A DNA stretch of 42,900 nucleotides, from assembly GCF_050337105.1 (NCBI RefSeq), contig NZ_JAKJSQ010000035.1, forward strand, positions 1 to 42,900, written 5' to 3'. Source of the DNA: Aliivibrio_A kagoshimensis (lineage in GTDB: Bacteria > Pseudomonadota > Gammaproteobacteria > Enterobacterales > Vibrionaceae). The position numbers were made by a program, and so were the translations under genes. The notes beneath the pieces were generated by a model. That model was given only the letters and a program-made list of their open reading frames with translations, made no database searches and had not been told where the DNA came from. Shown here piece after piece: positions 1 to 8,661 of this stretch; position 1 is the stretch's first letter; each line of letters starts with the position of its first letter.

Positions 1-10
1 GGTATAAGTT

Positions 11-41
11 AAGAATATGGGGATAATAGCCCCATATTCTT
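11..41 (+). promoter_or_regulatory. Perfect hairpin upstream of fbpB (probable fbpA-fbpB intercistronic attenuator or mRNA stabiliser)
   Basis: A perfect 12-bp inverted repeat, AAGAATATGGGG (11-22) and CCCCATATTCTT (30-41), flanks a 7-nt loop. It ends 25 nt before the fbpB start. No T-run follows, so it is not a classic terminator. In fbpABC operons the binding protein is made in excess over the membrane parts, and a hairpin after its gene would fit partial termination or protection of the upstream mRNA (inference). The fbpA gene itself lies outside the window. One frame gives a TAA at 10-12 that could be its stop, but I cannot confirm that frame. Confidence 0.6.
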
Positions 42-66
42 ATCAATAAGGCCTAGCTGTTTAGGA

Positions 67-1695
67 ATGAAAGAAAAAATTCTATTTTTTAAAACCAGTA
101 GTTGGATCCTATCATCCCTACTGGTTTTACCTGTTTTAGCCATCTTCTATACCAGTTTCGGTAAATCGGATGATGTATTTCTACATCTGATGAATACCGT
201 TATGCCCACCTATATCTTAAATACAGTCTTGCTGGTTGTTGGCGTGGTGATTCTCTCTCTGCTTTTGGGGTTGCCGACCGCGTGGTTAATGGCGATGTGT
301 CGTATTCCCACTGCCAGTATTTTACAGTGGGCGCTGGTTCTCCCTTTAGCTATGCCCGCTTATATTGTTGGATATATTTATACTGATTGGCTCGATTATG
401 CGGGGCCGATACAGATCGTGTTACGAGATCTGTTTGGTTGGCAGTCGATACATGACTATTGGTTTCCAGATATTCGAACCTTAGCTGGGGCGATATCTGT
501 CCTTTCATTGGTACTCTATCCTTATGTCTATCTGCTCGCTCGAGCGGCATTTATGGAGCAAAATATCAGTCTGCTACAATCTGCTCGTTTGTTGCGTTGC
601 TCACCGTTACAGAGTTTTAAGCGTATCTCTTTGCCATTGGCCAGACCTTCTATTGCGGTCGCTCTATCATTAGTTGCGATGGAGGCTCTAGGGGACTTTG
701 GTACCGTCAGTTATTTCTCTGTGAATACACTAACGACAGCGGTTTATGATACGTGGCTAGGCTACTCAAACTTAAACGCTGCCGCCAAGATTTCAGCCTT
801 GATGCTAGTGGTGATTTTTCTATTGATCAGTTCTGAGCGTTATAGCCGCAGAAAGCAGAAACTGTTTCAAACTCAATTCTCAACCAATGAAGATCTTCGT
901 TACCATTTAACGGGTTGGAGAAAGTGGCTAGCACTCACTTGGTGTTGGTTGCTGGTGGGTTTTGCTTTTATTTTTCCGTTAATGCAGCTCTGTTGGTATG
1001 CCTTTGACTACTTCAGTGAGAGTTGGACTGATGAATTTATGCAGTACACCATCAACAGTCTAATGACCTCATTTATCGCAGCTGTTGTGGCAGTAGTTAT
1101 CGCTCTGTTGGTTAATTTTTATAATCGTTTCAGTAATAGTCGAGTTTCTACGTTGCCAATGCGAGTCTCTTCACTCGGATATGCGGTACCTGGAACGGTA
1201 CTTGCGATTGGTGTAATGTTGCCATTAATCGCGATGGATCACTTAATGAATGATGTGGTCATTGGCTTAGGGTTTGGGCAAGTGGGTTTGATTCTATCAG
1301 GGTCAATGTTTGCCTTGGTTTTTGCTTTAGTCGTGCGATTTTCAGCGGTTGCTATTGGCTCGATTGAGAGTAACTTAAATAAGATATCTCCTTCGTTAGA
1401 TATGGCCTCTCGAACTATGGGTTATGGTATCCCGGCGATGCTTCGTCGTGTGCATTTACCACTGATGCGCCGTGGGTGTCTCATTGCCGGATTGCTGGTG
1501 TTTATTGAATCAATGAAAGAGCTGAATGCGGCATTATTACTGCGGCCATTTAACTTTGAAACATTAGCCACTTATGTATTTAATTTTGCTTCGGATGAAC
1601 AGTTAGAGCTTGCTGCTTTGCCTGCTGTATTATTAGTCTTAGTCGGGCTGGTTCCGCTAATTATTGTTAACCGTTCTTTGGAGAAATCTCATTGA
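67..1695 (+). CDS. fbpB: Iron(III) ABC transporter permease FbpB (SfuB/HitB family)
   Basis: A 542-residue polytopic inner-membrane protein with two tandem MetI-type permease halves (roughly residues 15-260 and 285-535), as expected for the single fused permease of ferric transporters of the FbpABC/SfuABC type. It takes Fe3+ from the periplasmic FbpA and passes it through the membrane using FbpC. EAA-like cytoplasmic loops are visible (EALGDFGTV in the first half, ESMKELNAALLL in the second). Its stop overlaps the fbpC start by one base (TGATG), so the two are translationally coupled. The ATG at 67 sits directly against AGGA (63-66), which is too close for a normal ribosome binding site. AAGG at 48-51 is too far, so the initiation signal is unusual, and no better in-frame start exists. 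Confidence 0.9.
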   Translation: MKEKILFFKTSSWILSSLLVLPVLAIFYTSFGKSDDVFLHLMNTVMPTYILNTVLLVVGVVILSLLLGLPTAWLMAMCRIPTASILQWALVLPLAMPAYIVGYIYTDWLDYAGPIQIVLRDLFGWQSIHDYWFPDIRTLAGAISVLSLVLYPYVYLLARAAFMEQNISLLQSARLLRCSPLQSFKRISLPLARPSIAVALSLVAMEALGDFGTVSYFSVNTLTTAVYDTWLGYSNLNAAAKISALMLVVIFLLISSERYSRRKQKLFQTQFSTNEDLRYHLTGWRKWLALTWCWLLVGFAFIFPLMQLCWYAFDYFSESWTDEFMQYTINSLMTSFIAAVVAVVIALLVNFYNRFSNSRVSTLPMRVSSLGYAVPGTVLAIGVMLPLIAMDHLMNDVVIGLGFGQVGLILSGSMFALVFALVVRFSAVAIGSIESNLNKISPSLDMASRTMGYGIPAMLRRVHLPLMRRGCLIAGLLVFIESMKELNAALLLRPFNFETLATYVFNFASDEQLELAALPAVLLVLVGLVPLIIVNRSLEKSH

Positions 1696-2720
1696 TGTCC
1701 ACTGCATTATCGATTAAAGATTTAACCTATCACTACAATGGACAGAATATCCTATCTGACCTCTCTTTAGCGGTTGAAGATAATGAGATTGTCTGTTTGC
1801 TTGGGGCGAGTGGTTGTGGAAAAACGACGTTGCTAAAAGCGATAGCGGGTCTGCTGCCATTAACGTCGGGGTTAATGCACCTTAATCAGCGCGTCATCTG
1901 TGATGGTGAGAGCTGTATTGCGACCGAAAATCGTAACATCGGTATGATCTTTCAAGACTATGCTCTCTTTCCTCACTTAACGGTGATTGATAATATCGCT
2001 TTTGGGTTAAGACTCTGGGATAAACCACGAGCGCAAAAGAAAATTGAAGAGATGTTAGCACTGGTTCATCTCGATGAGTTTGGACTTCGTTACCCTCATC
2101 AACTGTCGGGTGGACAGCAGCAGAGAGTTGCCATTGCAAGAGCATTAGCGTGTGAACCCGATCTACTGTTATTGGATGAACCGTTCTCAAATATTGATAC
2201 TCAAGTACGTCATGATTTGATCAAAGATATCCGCCGTATTTTTAAAACTCAGGGAGTGACCGCAATATTTGTGACTCACAGCCGAGAAGAGGCGTTTGCT
2301 TTTTCAGATAAGCTGGCTGTGATGAATAACGGTATTATTGAGCAATTTGGTAACTCTAGTGAGCTGTACCATCAACCTTCTACTCGATTTGTTGCTGATT
2401 TTCTCGGTGGAGGGAGTTATCTCTCTGGAACGGTAAGTGATGATCTTAGCATTAACACCCTTATTGGCAGATTGCCTTTCAGGGCGTTAGCACATCAACC
2501 AGGTGATCATGTTGACGTCTTATTACGACCACAACATGTGGTGATATCAGAAGACTCAGAGGGAGTTGCCACTGTTATTGAGCAACAATTTATGGGGGAT
2601 AACTGCCGATATGTTGTCGAGATCGAATCGCAAACGTTGTTGGCCATTTCTCACCTCCCCTTGGTAGTTGGGCAGAGAGTCTCAGTTACTGTTGATGACC
2701 ACCAGCCAATACTTTTTTAA
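1695..2720 (+). CDS. fbpC: Iron(III) ABC transporter ATP-binding protein FbpC
   Basis: A 341-residue ABC ATPase. Walker A is GASGCGKTT near residue 38, the signature is LSGGQQQR near 137, and Walker B is LLLLDEP near 157, followed by the switch histidine in FVTHSREEA. The C-terminal about 100 residues match the TOBE-type regulatory domain of the iron/sulfate/maltose importer ATPases. It drives Fe3+ import through FbpB. I prefer the ATG at 1695, which overlaps the fbpB stop codon, over the in-frame TTG at 1692; GGAG at 1679-1682 is the likely ribosome binding site. The gene faces the chitin operon tail to tail, with only 62 bp between stop codons. The operon is probably Fur-controlled as in other vibrios, but its promoter is outside the window. 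Confidence 0.92.
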   Translation: MSTALSIKDLTYHYNGQNILSDLSLAVEDNEIVCLLGASGCGKTTLLKAIAGLLPLTSGLMHLNQRVICDGESCIATENRNIGMIFQDYALFPHLTVIDNIAFGLRLWDKPRAQKKIEEMLALVHLDEFGLRYPHQLSGGQQQRVAIARALACEPDLLLLDEPFSNIDTQVRHDLIKDIRRIFKTQGVTAIFVTHSREEAFAFSDKLAVMNNGIIEQFGNSSELYHQPSTRFVADFLGGGSYLSGTVSDDLSINTLIGRLPFRALAHQPGDHVDVLLRPQHVVISEDSEGVATVIEQQFMGDNCRYVVEIESQTLLAISHLPLVVGQRVSVTVDDHQPILF

Positions 2721-2748
2721 AAAAATCCCAGTAGCATCCACTACTGGG
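2719..2748 (-). terminator. Rho-independent terminator of the chitin-oligosaccharide operon
   Basis: On the minus strand an 8-bp perfect stem (CCCAGTAG and CTACTGGG, plus-strand 2727-2734 and 2741-2748) with a 6-nt loop is followed by a T-run (complement of the A-run around 2719-2725). It lies 35 nt past the mutase stop, so it closes the long minus-strand operon. On the plus strand the hairpin is followed by GTGTCTCC rather than Ts, so it would stop fbpBC transcripts poorly. Confidence 0.8.
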
Positions 2749-2782
2749 GTGTCTCCAAACACAAAAAATGTACTGTAGAAAA

Positions 2783-4195
2783 TTAAATCAACAAGAAGTT
2801 TTTCACCTGATTAACCAGCGATTCAGCGGTATGTTGATCCGCCATTTCAGCAAAAATTCTTAGCAAAGGTTCGGTGCCAGAGAATCGAGCAATCACCCAG
2901 CCTCCATTTTTAAAGTAGACCTTTAACCCATCGGCATAACTGACTTTCTCTATCTCATAGTCAAAATCAGGCAGTGCTTTTTCGATGTAGATTTTGTTAT
3001 AAAGCGCCTCTTTATCTTCTGCACTGAATGTACAATCGCCTTCCGCTGTATAGGCATAGCCGTAGCGAGAGTATATGTCATCTAATAACTCAGACAGTTG
3101 TTTGCCTGTCACGCTGATCATCTCAATCAGTAAACTGGAAGCAAAAACGCCATCTTTTCCTTTTATATGACCTCGAATCGTCAATCCACCAGAGCTTTCT
3201 CCACCGATCAGTGAATCATCCGCCTCCATTTGCGAACTGATGTGTTTAAAACCAACGGGGACTTCAAAACTTTTTTCACCAAAGTCTGCAGCAATTTTGT
3301 CTAGAAGGTGAGTGGTTGCGATGTTACGAACCACAGAGCCGTGCCAGTTTTTATATTTCAGTAAGTAGTAGTAGAGCAGGATCAGTACTTCATTGGGGTG
3401 AATGAAATTACCTCTATTATCTATAATACCTAAACGATCCGCATCGCCATCGGTACCAATACCAATGTCATAGTTTTCATGAGCAACTAGGTGTTTTAAA
3501 CGATAGAGAGTGGTGGCATTTGGCGATGGCATTAAACCACCAAAAGCGGGGTTTTCGCCATCATTGATCACGTCAACATCACAACGTCCGTTGATCAGAA
3601 CGGTTTGTAGAGCATTTTTGGCCACCCCAAACATTGGGTCGATCAGTACACGTAAGTTGGCTTTTTTTATTGATTCCATGTCGATTTTAGCAATGATGGA
3701 GTCGACAAAATCGTTGAGCGGGTTGATGAGGTTAATCGTATTAGCGGCAACGGCCTTAGTGAAATCGAGGCTGCTAACATCGGAATCCGTAAGGTGTTCG
3801 ATCTGTTGTTCGATCTTCTCTGTAATCGCTTCATCGGCATCACGTCCCCCTTCAATAAAGACTTTTATCCCATTGTAATCTGATGGATTGTGCGAGGCAG
3901 TAATACAGGCGGAATAGATCGCCCCTATTTTATTCGCTTGAAACATGACCACAGGGGTTGGTACGTATTTATCAATGAAACTGACCGTGATGCCATTGGC
4001 AGCAAGTACTTCTGCAAACCATTTTGCCGCTTTGTCTGATAAGAATCGACGATCATAACCAATAACAAAGCCTTGTGTTACTGCACCTTCGTTGATCATG
4101 ATGTTGGATAGGGCTTGTGCAACCAAACGTACGTTATCTTTGGTGAATTCATCACCAATAAATGCGCGCCAGCCGCCGGTACCAAACTTAATCAT
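2783..4195 (-). CDS. Phosphohexomutase (phosphoglucomutase/phosphomannomutase family), likely GlcNAc-1-P to GlcNAc-6-P
   Basis: A 470-residue member of the alpha-D-phosphohexomutase superfamily. The phosphoserine loop TASHNP carries Ser101. The Mg2+ loop GTDGDADR carries Asp249, Asp251 and Asp253. A sugar-recognition loop GGESSGG lies near residue 337, and a C-terminal phosphate-binding loop near RFSGTEPLLRI. In this operon, directly after chitobiose phosphorylase, the fitting role is conversion of GlcNAc-1-phosphate to GlcNAc-6-phosphate for entry into NagA/NagB catabolism (inference from context; the family also covers glucose and mannose phosphates). It starts at ATG 4195 behind a TAGGAG ribosome binding site, 73 nt after the phosphorylase stop, and is the last gene of the operon. 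It corresponds by position to V. cholerae VC0611. Confidence 0.88.
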   Translation of the reverse strand: MIKFGTGGWRAFIGDEFTKDNVRLVAQALSNIMINEGAVTQGFVIGYDRRFLSDKAAKWFAEVLAANGITVSFIDKYVPTPVVMFQANKIGAIYSACITASHNPSDYNGIKVFIEGGRDADEAITEKIEQQIEHLTDSDVSSLDFTKAVAANTINLINPLNDFVDSIIAKIDMESIKKANLRVLIDPMFGVAKNALQTVLINGRCDVDVINDGENPAFGGLMPSPNATTLYRLKHLVAHENYDIGIGTDGDADRLGIIDNRGNFIHPNEVLILLYYYLLKYKNWHGSVVRNIATTHLLDKIAADFGEKSFEVPVGFKHISSQMEADDSLIGGESSGGLTIRGHIKGKDGVFASSLLIEMISVTGKQLSELLDDIYSRYGYAYTAEGDCTFSAEDKEALYNKIYIEKALPDFDYEIEKVSYADGLKVYFKNGGWVIARFSGTEPLLRIFAEMADQHTAESLVNQVKNFLLI

Positions 4196-4213
4196 TTTTT
4201 ACTCCTAAAAGGG

Positions 4214-4231
4214 GGATGGGCTGAACCATCC
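4214..4231 (-). promoter_or_regulatory. Short intercistronic hairpin between the phosphorylase and mutase genes
   Basis: GGATGG (4214-4219) and CCATCC (4226-4231) form a 6-bp stem with a 6-nt loop in the 73-bp spacer. On the minus strand it is followed by CCCTTTTAGGAG, only four Ts, and the mutase ribosome binding site begins just after. It could be a weak attenuator or an mRNA end protector. Evidence is modest. Confidence 0.35.
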
Positions 4232-4268
4232 TTGGTTTCAGCTACCATGAACTTGGTTTATTAGAGGG

Positions 4269-6668
4269 TTAACCCATAATGACAACAACGTGATGAACGC
4301 TACCCGCTTTTTGAGCAGGTATTGCGCCCTCAACTGCTTCTCCATTGAGAGTGATAGAGGTAACGCCTTTACTGACGTTGTTAGGGTTCTTAACCGTGAT
4401 CTCAAATCTTGCGCCACGCCACTCGCGTGTCACTTCAAAGCCTGGCCACTCTGTTGGAATACATGGGTCAATAATCAATCCTTCAAAGCTGACACGTACT
4501 CCTAATATCCAGTTAGTGGCGGCCACATAGGCCCACCCTGAGGTGCCTGTTAACCAAGGGTGATTGGCGCGGCCGTGATCTTTGTGATCGCGCCCCATCA
4601 CAAACTGCACATAAGAGTAAGGTTCAGCATGGCGAGTTTCTATTTGATCGTTTTGGTTATATGGGTTGAGGGCGTCGTAGAACTTCATCGCTTGATCACC
4701 ACGACCTAGTTTCGCCTCTGCAACCCAAGCCCAAGGGTTCGGGTGAGAGAAGATGGCGCCGTTCTCTTTCACCCCTTGGTAGACACGAGTGACAAAGCCG
4801 ATGTCATCATTCGGGGTTGCAAAAGAGGGGGCGTTCAAATGCAAACCATATTCTGAGAATAGATGCTCATCGACTGAGTCCATCGCTTTACGACCTCGTT
4901 CGTCTGAAGCGACACCAGACAGTACTGCTAGTGTATTTGACTCTAAATGAATCTTGCCTTCAGCTTGTTCATCGGTTCCAACTTTTTCACCGTTTTTAGT
5001 GATACCACGAATGTACCAATCACCATCCCACAGGTGATCTTCACAAGCACTTTTCACCCCTTCGGCCATGGCCGTGTACTTTTGTGCATCTTCGGTTCTG
5101 CCTAGGTAGTTAGCGCAATCAACAAACTCCTGCAGTGCCCAAAAGTGTAAGAATGAGACCATGGCTGATTCCCCACCACCTAAGTTTAAGCAGTCATTCC
5201 AATCAGCACGGAGCCCTTTACAAATACCGGTTTGACCCACATGTTTTGCCGAGAACTCAACCACACGAATCATATGCTCATAAACGGTACCTTCACCGCC
5301 ATCTGCGTAGGTCACTACGTGGTCGAAGAACTCTGTTTCTCCGGTCTCCATCACATAGCGGCAGATAGTTGGAACTAACCACAACGCATCATCAGAGCAG
5401 GTATCGTCTAAGCCATGAATCTTATCGTCATCACTTGGGGTTGGTACCACCGTTGGTGATTTTGATGGCTCAACATCCGCCATCTCAGGATCAAACCAGT
5501 CAGGATCAAATAGGTGCAGACCATATCCCGCTTTAACTTGTCCACGAAGTAGGTCGATAATACGTTTTTTTGTCATCTCAGGGTTGGTATGAGGTACCGC
5601 CATCGAGTCCTGAGCGGTATCCCGGTAGCCTAAACCAGTACGTCCACCCACCTCGATGAAAGAGGCGAAACGAGACCAGACCACACAGGTTTCTGCCTGA
5701 TAGAGTGTCCAGGTGTTTAGCATGGTATCTAAGCCTTCATTCGGCGATTTAACTTGAAACTTGTTGCAACGAGTCGCCCAATGATCTTTGATAGCTTGGA
5801 AAGCGGCATCCACATTACTGAGATCTTGATAGCGCTTTCGGAGTACTTCGCCTTCCCCTTTGCCAACCCCAAGGATATAAACAAAGCGAACCTCTTCACC
5901 GGGTTGTAGGACAAACTGTTTGTGTAATGAACCGCAATGGTTATAACAAGTTTGTGCTGAGTTAGAACAATGACCATTCTCTAAAGCAATGGGGTTTGAT
6001 TCGTCACGATACGGACCTAAGAAAGCATCACGCTGGCTATCGTAGCTGTCTGGTTCAAAGCTTGAGGCTAAATAGTAAGTGCCTGTCTTTTCATCGGTGT
6101 TGTAATAAAGATCATACTCAAGCACACCATCTTGATAAGAAGTGCCCGCAGAGTAGAGGCTCATTTGGTGATTTTGATTGTCAGACTGAATGTGACTAAA
6201 AGAGAACTCAACAAATGAGAATGCACTGATGGTGCGGGGTGTATCGCTATCATTTTTAAGGACGATATCCCAAATCTGAGCGTCTTCCCCAACCGGTACA
6301 AATAGGGTCTTGTTGGCTGTGATGCCGTTATATTCACATTTGAACTTAGAGTAGGAGAGACCGTGTCTAACCTCATAGTTTGCTTCATCCAAGCTTTTCG
6401 CTACCGGTTGCCACGAGATTGACCAGTAGTCGCCACTCTCGTCATCACGCAGATAAACAAAATGGCCTGGGCGGTCAAACGTTGAGTTGGGGCGAAATTT
6501 AGTGACGCGATTGTATTCAGGAGATTTGTAAAATGAGTAACCTCCAGCATTGTGAGAGATCACTGTGCAAAAGTGCTCGGTGCCTAAATAGTTTGTCCAA
6601 GGAGCAGGTACGTCAGGACGTGTGATCACATACTCTCTGTTGGCATTGTCAAAAAAGCCGTATTCCAT
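4269..6668 (-). CDS. chbP: N,N'-diacetylchitobiose phosphorylase (GH94)
   Basis: A 799-residue GH94 protein, close to the roughly 800 residues of the Vibrio proteolyticus enzyme. It cleaves (GlcNAc)2 with inorganic phosphate to GlcNAc-alpha-1-phosphate and GlcNAc in the cytoplasm, saving one ATP relative to hydrolysis. The beta-sandwich N-terminal half (about 1-270) is followed by the alpha/alpha barrel. The general-acid motif ADWND places Asp492 exactly at the number of the known catalytic acid, and the barrel entry GYRDTAQD is at 347-354. There is no signal peptide. The ATG at 6668 has AAGGA 7 nt upstream. It lies between the GH20 gene and the mutase that would use its product. It matches V. 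cholerae VC0612 by position. Confidence 0.95.
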   Translation of the reverse strand: MEYGFFDNANREYVITRPDVPAPWTNYLGTEHFCTVISHNAGGYSFYKSPEYNRVTKFRPNSTFDRPGHFVYLRDDESGDYWSISWQPVAKSLDEANYEVRHGLSYSKFKCEYNGITANKTLFVPVGEDAQIWDIVLKNDSDTPRTISAFSFVEFSFSHIQSDNQNHQMSLYSAGTSYQDGVLEYDLYYNTDEKTGTYYLASSFEPDSYDSQRDAFLGPYRDESNPIALENGHCSNSAQTCYNHCGSLHKQFVLQPGEEVRFVYILGVGKGEGEVLRKRYQDLSNVDAAFQAIKDHWATRCNKFQVKSPNEGLDTMLNTWTLYQAETCVVWSRFASFIEVGGRTGLGYRDTAQDSMAVPHTNPEMTKKRIIDLLRGQVKAGYGLHLFDPDWFDPEMADVEPSKSPTVVPTPSDDDKIHGLDDTCSDDALWLVPTICRYVMETGETEFFDHVVTYADGGEGTVYEHMIRVVEFSAKHVGQTGICKGLRADWNDCLNLGGGESAMVSFLHFWALQEFVDCANYLGRTEDAQKYTAMAEGVKSACEDHLWDGDWYIRGITKNGEKVGTDEQAEGKIHLESNTLAVLSGVASDERGRKAMDSVDEHLFSEYGLHLNAPSFATPNDDIGFVTRVYQGVKENGAIFSHPNPWAWVAEAKLGRGDQAMKFYDALNPYNQNDQIETRHAEPYSYVQFVMGRDHKDHGRANHPWLTGTSGWAYVAATNWILGVRVSFEGLIIDPCIPTEWPGFEVTREWRGARFEITVKNPNNVSKGVTSITLNGEAVEGAIPAQKAGSVHHVVVIMG

Positions 6669-6725
6669 TTCTTTATCCTTAAAACTATCGTTTTTTACTA
6701 TTGTTGTGTTTTATTCTGATTCGAT

Positions 6726-6750
6726 TTATCACGCTTAAAACGCGTGATAA
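6726..6750 (-). promoter_or_regulatory. Perfect hairpin enclosing the stop codon of the GH20 gene
   Basis: TTATCACGC (6726-6734) and GCGTGATAA (6742-6750) form a perfect 9-bp stem with a 7-nt loop. On the minus strand the loop contains the GH20 stop codon (6735-6737), so half of the stem is coding and half is spacer. There is no T-run, so it is not a terminator. It may cap the 3' end of the upstream part of the polycistronic mRNA or affect translation of the phosphorylase 58 nt on (inference). Confidence 0.5.
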
Positions 6751-8648
6751 TTAATACTTAGGCGATCTAATGTTGTTTTTTGCCCTTGTAGTCGAGATAA
6801 AAAATCTTCCCACTGTTGATGTTGATCATAGGTCCAGCCCACTTCTGCAATGGCGAGTAGTCGAGGAAACAGCATGTGCTCAATACGTTGCTGGTGGTCG
6901 ATGACCTCACACCACAAGGCACATTGAATGCCCAATAGGTGTTTGCGAAGCGGATCGTCAGCGTCTAACTCATTCATCGGTTGATAGTGGTACACTTTTT
7001 CAAGAGGAAGGATGCCAGCCCAATCGACACCATGTTCTTCAGGGGAGGTACCCTGAACGATGTCTAGATAGGTGTACTGAGCCGGTTGCATCACGATGTC
7101 GTAGCCCTGTTTCGCACACTCTATTCCAGCCTGTTCGCTCGTCCATGAGTAGATAATGGTCTCTTTGCTCACCTTATCGCCGTGCTGTACCTCCTCCCAA
7201 CCCAGCATGCGTTTTCCCTGTTTCTGTAGTCGACGTTCAACATAACGCAGTAGGTGGCCTTGCAACTCCATAGGATCTTGGTAACCCTGTTCTTTCATTA
7301 ACTGTTGACACTTAATGCTGTCACTCCACACACCTTGAGGAACTTCATCTGCACCAATATGGACATAGTCGGAGTTAAATAGGGCGCAGACTTCATCGAT
7401 GACATGGTCAATAAATTGATAGGTACCGTCTAGAGCGGGTGATAAGACGTTGTCGGTGTAATTTTGAATGCTGCGATAGACTGAGTGATCATCTGGATCA
7501 ATCAATAGGTCAGGAAGCGATTTAATGGCCGCTCTGCAGTGGCCTGGAATGTCAATTTCCGGAATCACCTCAATACCGCGTTGTTCGGCATATAACACCA
7601 CTTCTCGAATCTGTTTCTGAGAGTAAAATCCACCGTGGATCTCTGAGGTGTGTGAAAATTGAGGAACCAAATCAAGATCGGGTCCGCGCCAAGCGCCCAC
7701 ATCGGTTAATTCAGGAAACGCATTAATTTCGATTCTCCACCCTTCATCATCGGTAAGGTGCCAGTGAAAAACGTTGAATTTGTAATAAGCCAGCTGATTA
7801 ATGAGCTGCTTTACTTGTTTGACCGAGTGAAAGTGACGCGCACAGTCGAGCATCATGCCACGGTAGTTATACTGAGGTTGATCGATAATATCTAAACAAG
7901 GGAGTAGGTAGTTACCACTATTTTGTTGATATGGGGAGCTCTGTACTAACTGCAATAAAGTCGCTGCAGCATTTTGAAATCCCTGTTTAGAGCTGGCTTC
8001 TAGCAAAATATAATCAGGGGTAATCGCAATGGAGTAGACACTCTCTGATAGATTCACGTTATCGATAAGTTCAATACGACCGTTATCAGCTTGAGTTATG
8101 GGTTGCTGAGTAAATGCGGATAACTCATCGATCAACCAGTTCGCTGCAGATAGTGCGATCGTCGAAGAGACGGTCAGCACACTTTGTGCTGAAAAATGGA
8201 AAATCCCTTCTGATTTGACGAGGTTGTTTGGTTTTGGGATCAGCGCCAGTTCTGATGGCGCGATCTTAGGCAAATCATACCGAAGGGGATGACTCGTTTT
8301 TAACGCTAAAGGGGTGATATCAACCGGCAAGATTGAATCTACAACTTGAATAGAGGCATCGGTAATGCCGCTAGAGAAAAAACGGTTGGGTATGCTTTTT
8401 ACATCAAACTCAAAATAGAAGCTGCTATTAGCGGTTAATAGAGGCTCTTTTTCAGGGCAAAAACTGCAATAACTGCCGATTTGCGTTAAATGACCACGTT
8501 TAACCGACGTGGGAGTAATGAATTTCTCATAAGTAAAATTGAGCTGCCAATTGTGAAGGGCCACCTCACTTAAATTATGAAGTGTTAACCCAAAGCGGCT
8601 CGTCCCCTTTTCTTCAGAAATCACAGTAAGATCAATTCGGTAATTCAT
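6735..8648 (-). CDS. Cytoplasmic beta-N-acetylhexosaminidase (GH20)
   Basis: A 637-residue GH20 enzyme that releases GlcNAc from the non-reducing end of chitooligosaccharides. An N-terminal beta-sandwich region (about 1-130) precedes the GH20b-type domain (about 135-260) and the catalytic barrel. The barrel starts at YRGMMLDCARHFH and carries the catalytic pair Asp434-Glu435 in HIGADEVP. The FHWHLTDDEGWR segment near 294-305 is also typical. There is no signal peptide, so it works on sugars already imported by the neighbouring ABC system. The ATG at 8648 lies 13 nt after the gspK stop, with AAGGA upstream. With the GH94 enzyme it gives the cell both hydrolytic and phosphorolytic routes. It matches V. 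cholerae VC0613. Confidence 0.95.
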   Translation of the reverse strand: MNYRIDLTVISEEKGTSRFGLTLHNLSEVALHNWQLNFTYEKFITPTSVKRGHLTQIGSYCSFCPEKEPLLTANSSFYFEFDVKSIPNRFFSSGITDASIQVVDSILPVDITPLALKTSHPLRYDLPKIAPSELALIPKPNNLVKSEGIFHFSAQSVLTVSSTIALSAANWLIDELSAFTQQPITQADNGRIELIDNVNLSESVYSIAITPDYILLEASSKQGFQNAAATLLQLVQSSPYQQNSGNYLLPCLDIIDQPQYNYRGMMLDCARHFHSVKQVKQLINQLAYYKFNVFHWHLTDDEGWRIEINAFPELTDVGAWRGPDLDLVPQFSHTSEIHGGFYSQKQIREVVLYAEQRGIEVIPEIDIPGHCRAAIKSLPDLLIDPDDHSVYRSIQNYTDNVLSPALDGTYQFIDHVIDEVCALFNSDYVHIGADEVPQGVWSDSIKCQQLMKEQGYQDPMELQGHLLRYVERRLQKQGKRMLGWEEVQHGDKVSKETIIYSWTSEQAGIECAKQGYDIVMQPAQYTYLDIVQGTSPEEHGVDWAGILPLEKVYHYQPMNELDADDPLRKHLLGIQCALWCEVIDHQQRIEHMLFPRLLAIAEVGWTYDQHQQWEDFLSRLQGQKTTLDRLSINYHAF

Positions 8649-8661
8649 ATAGGTTATTCCT

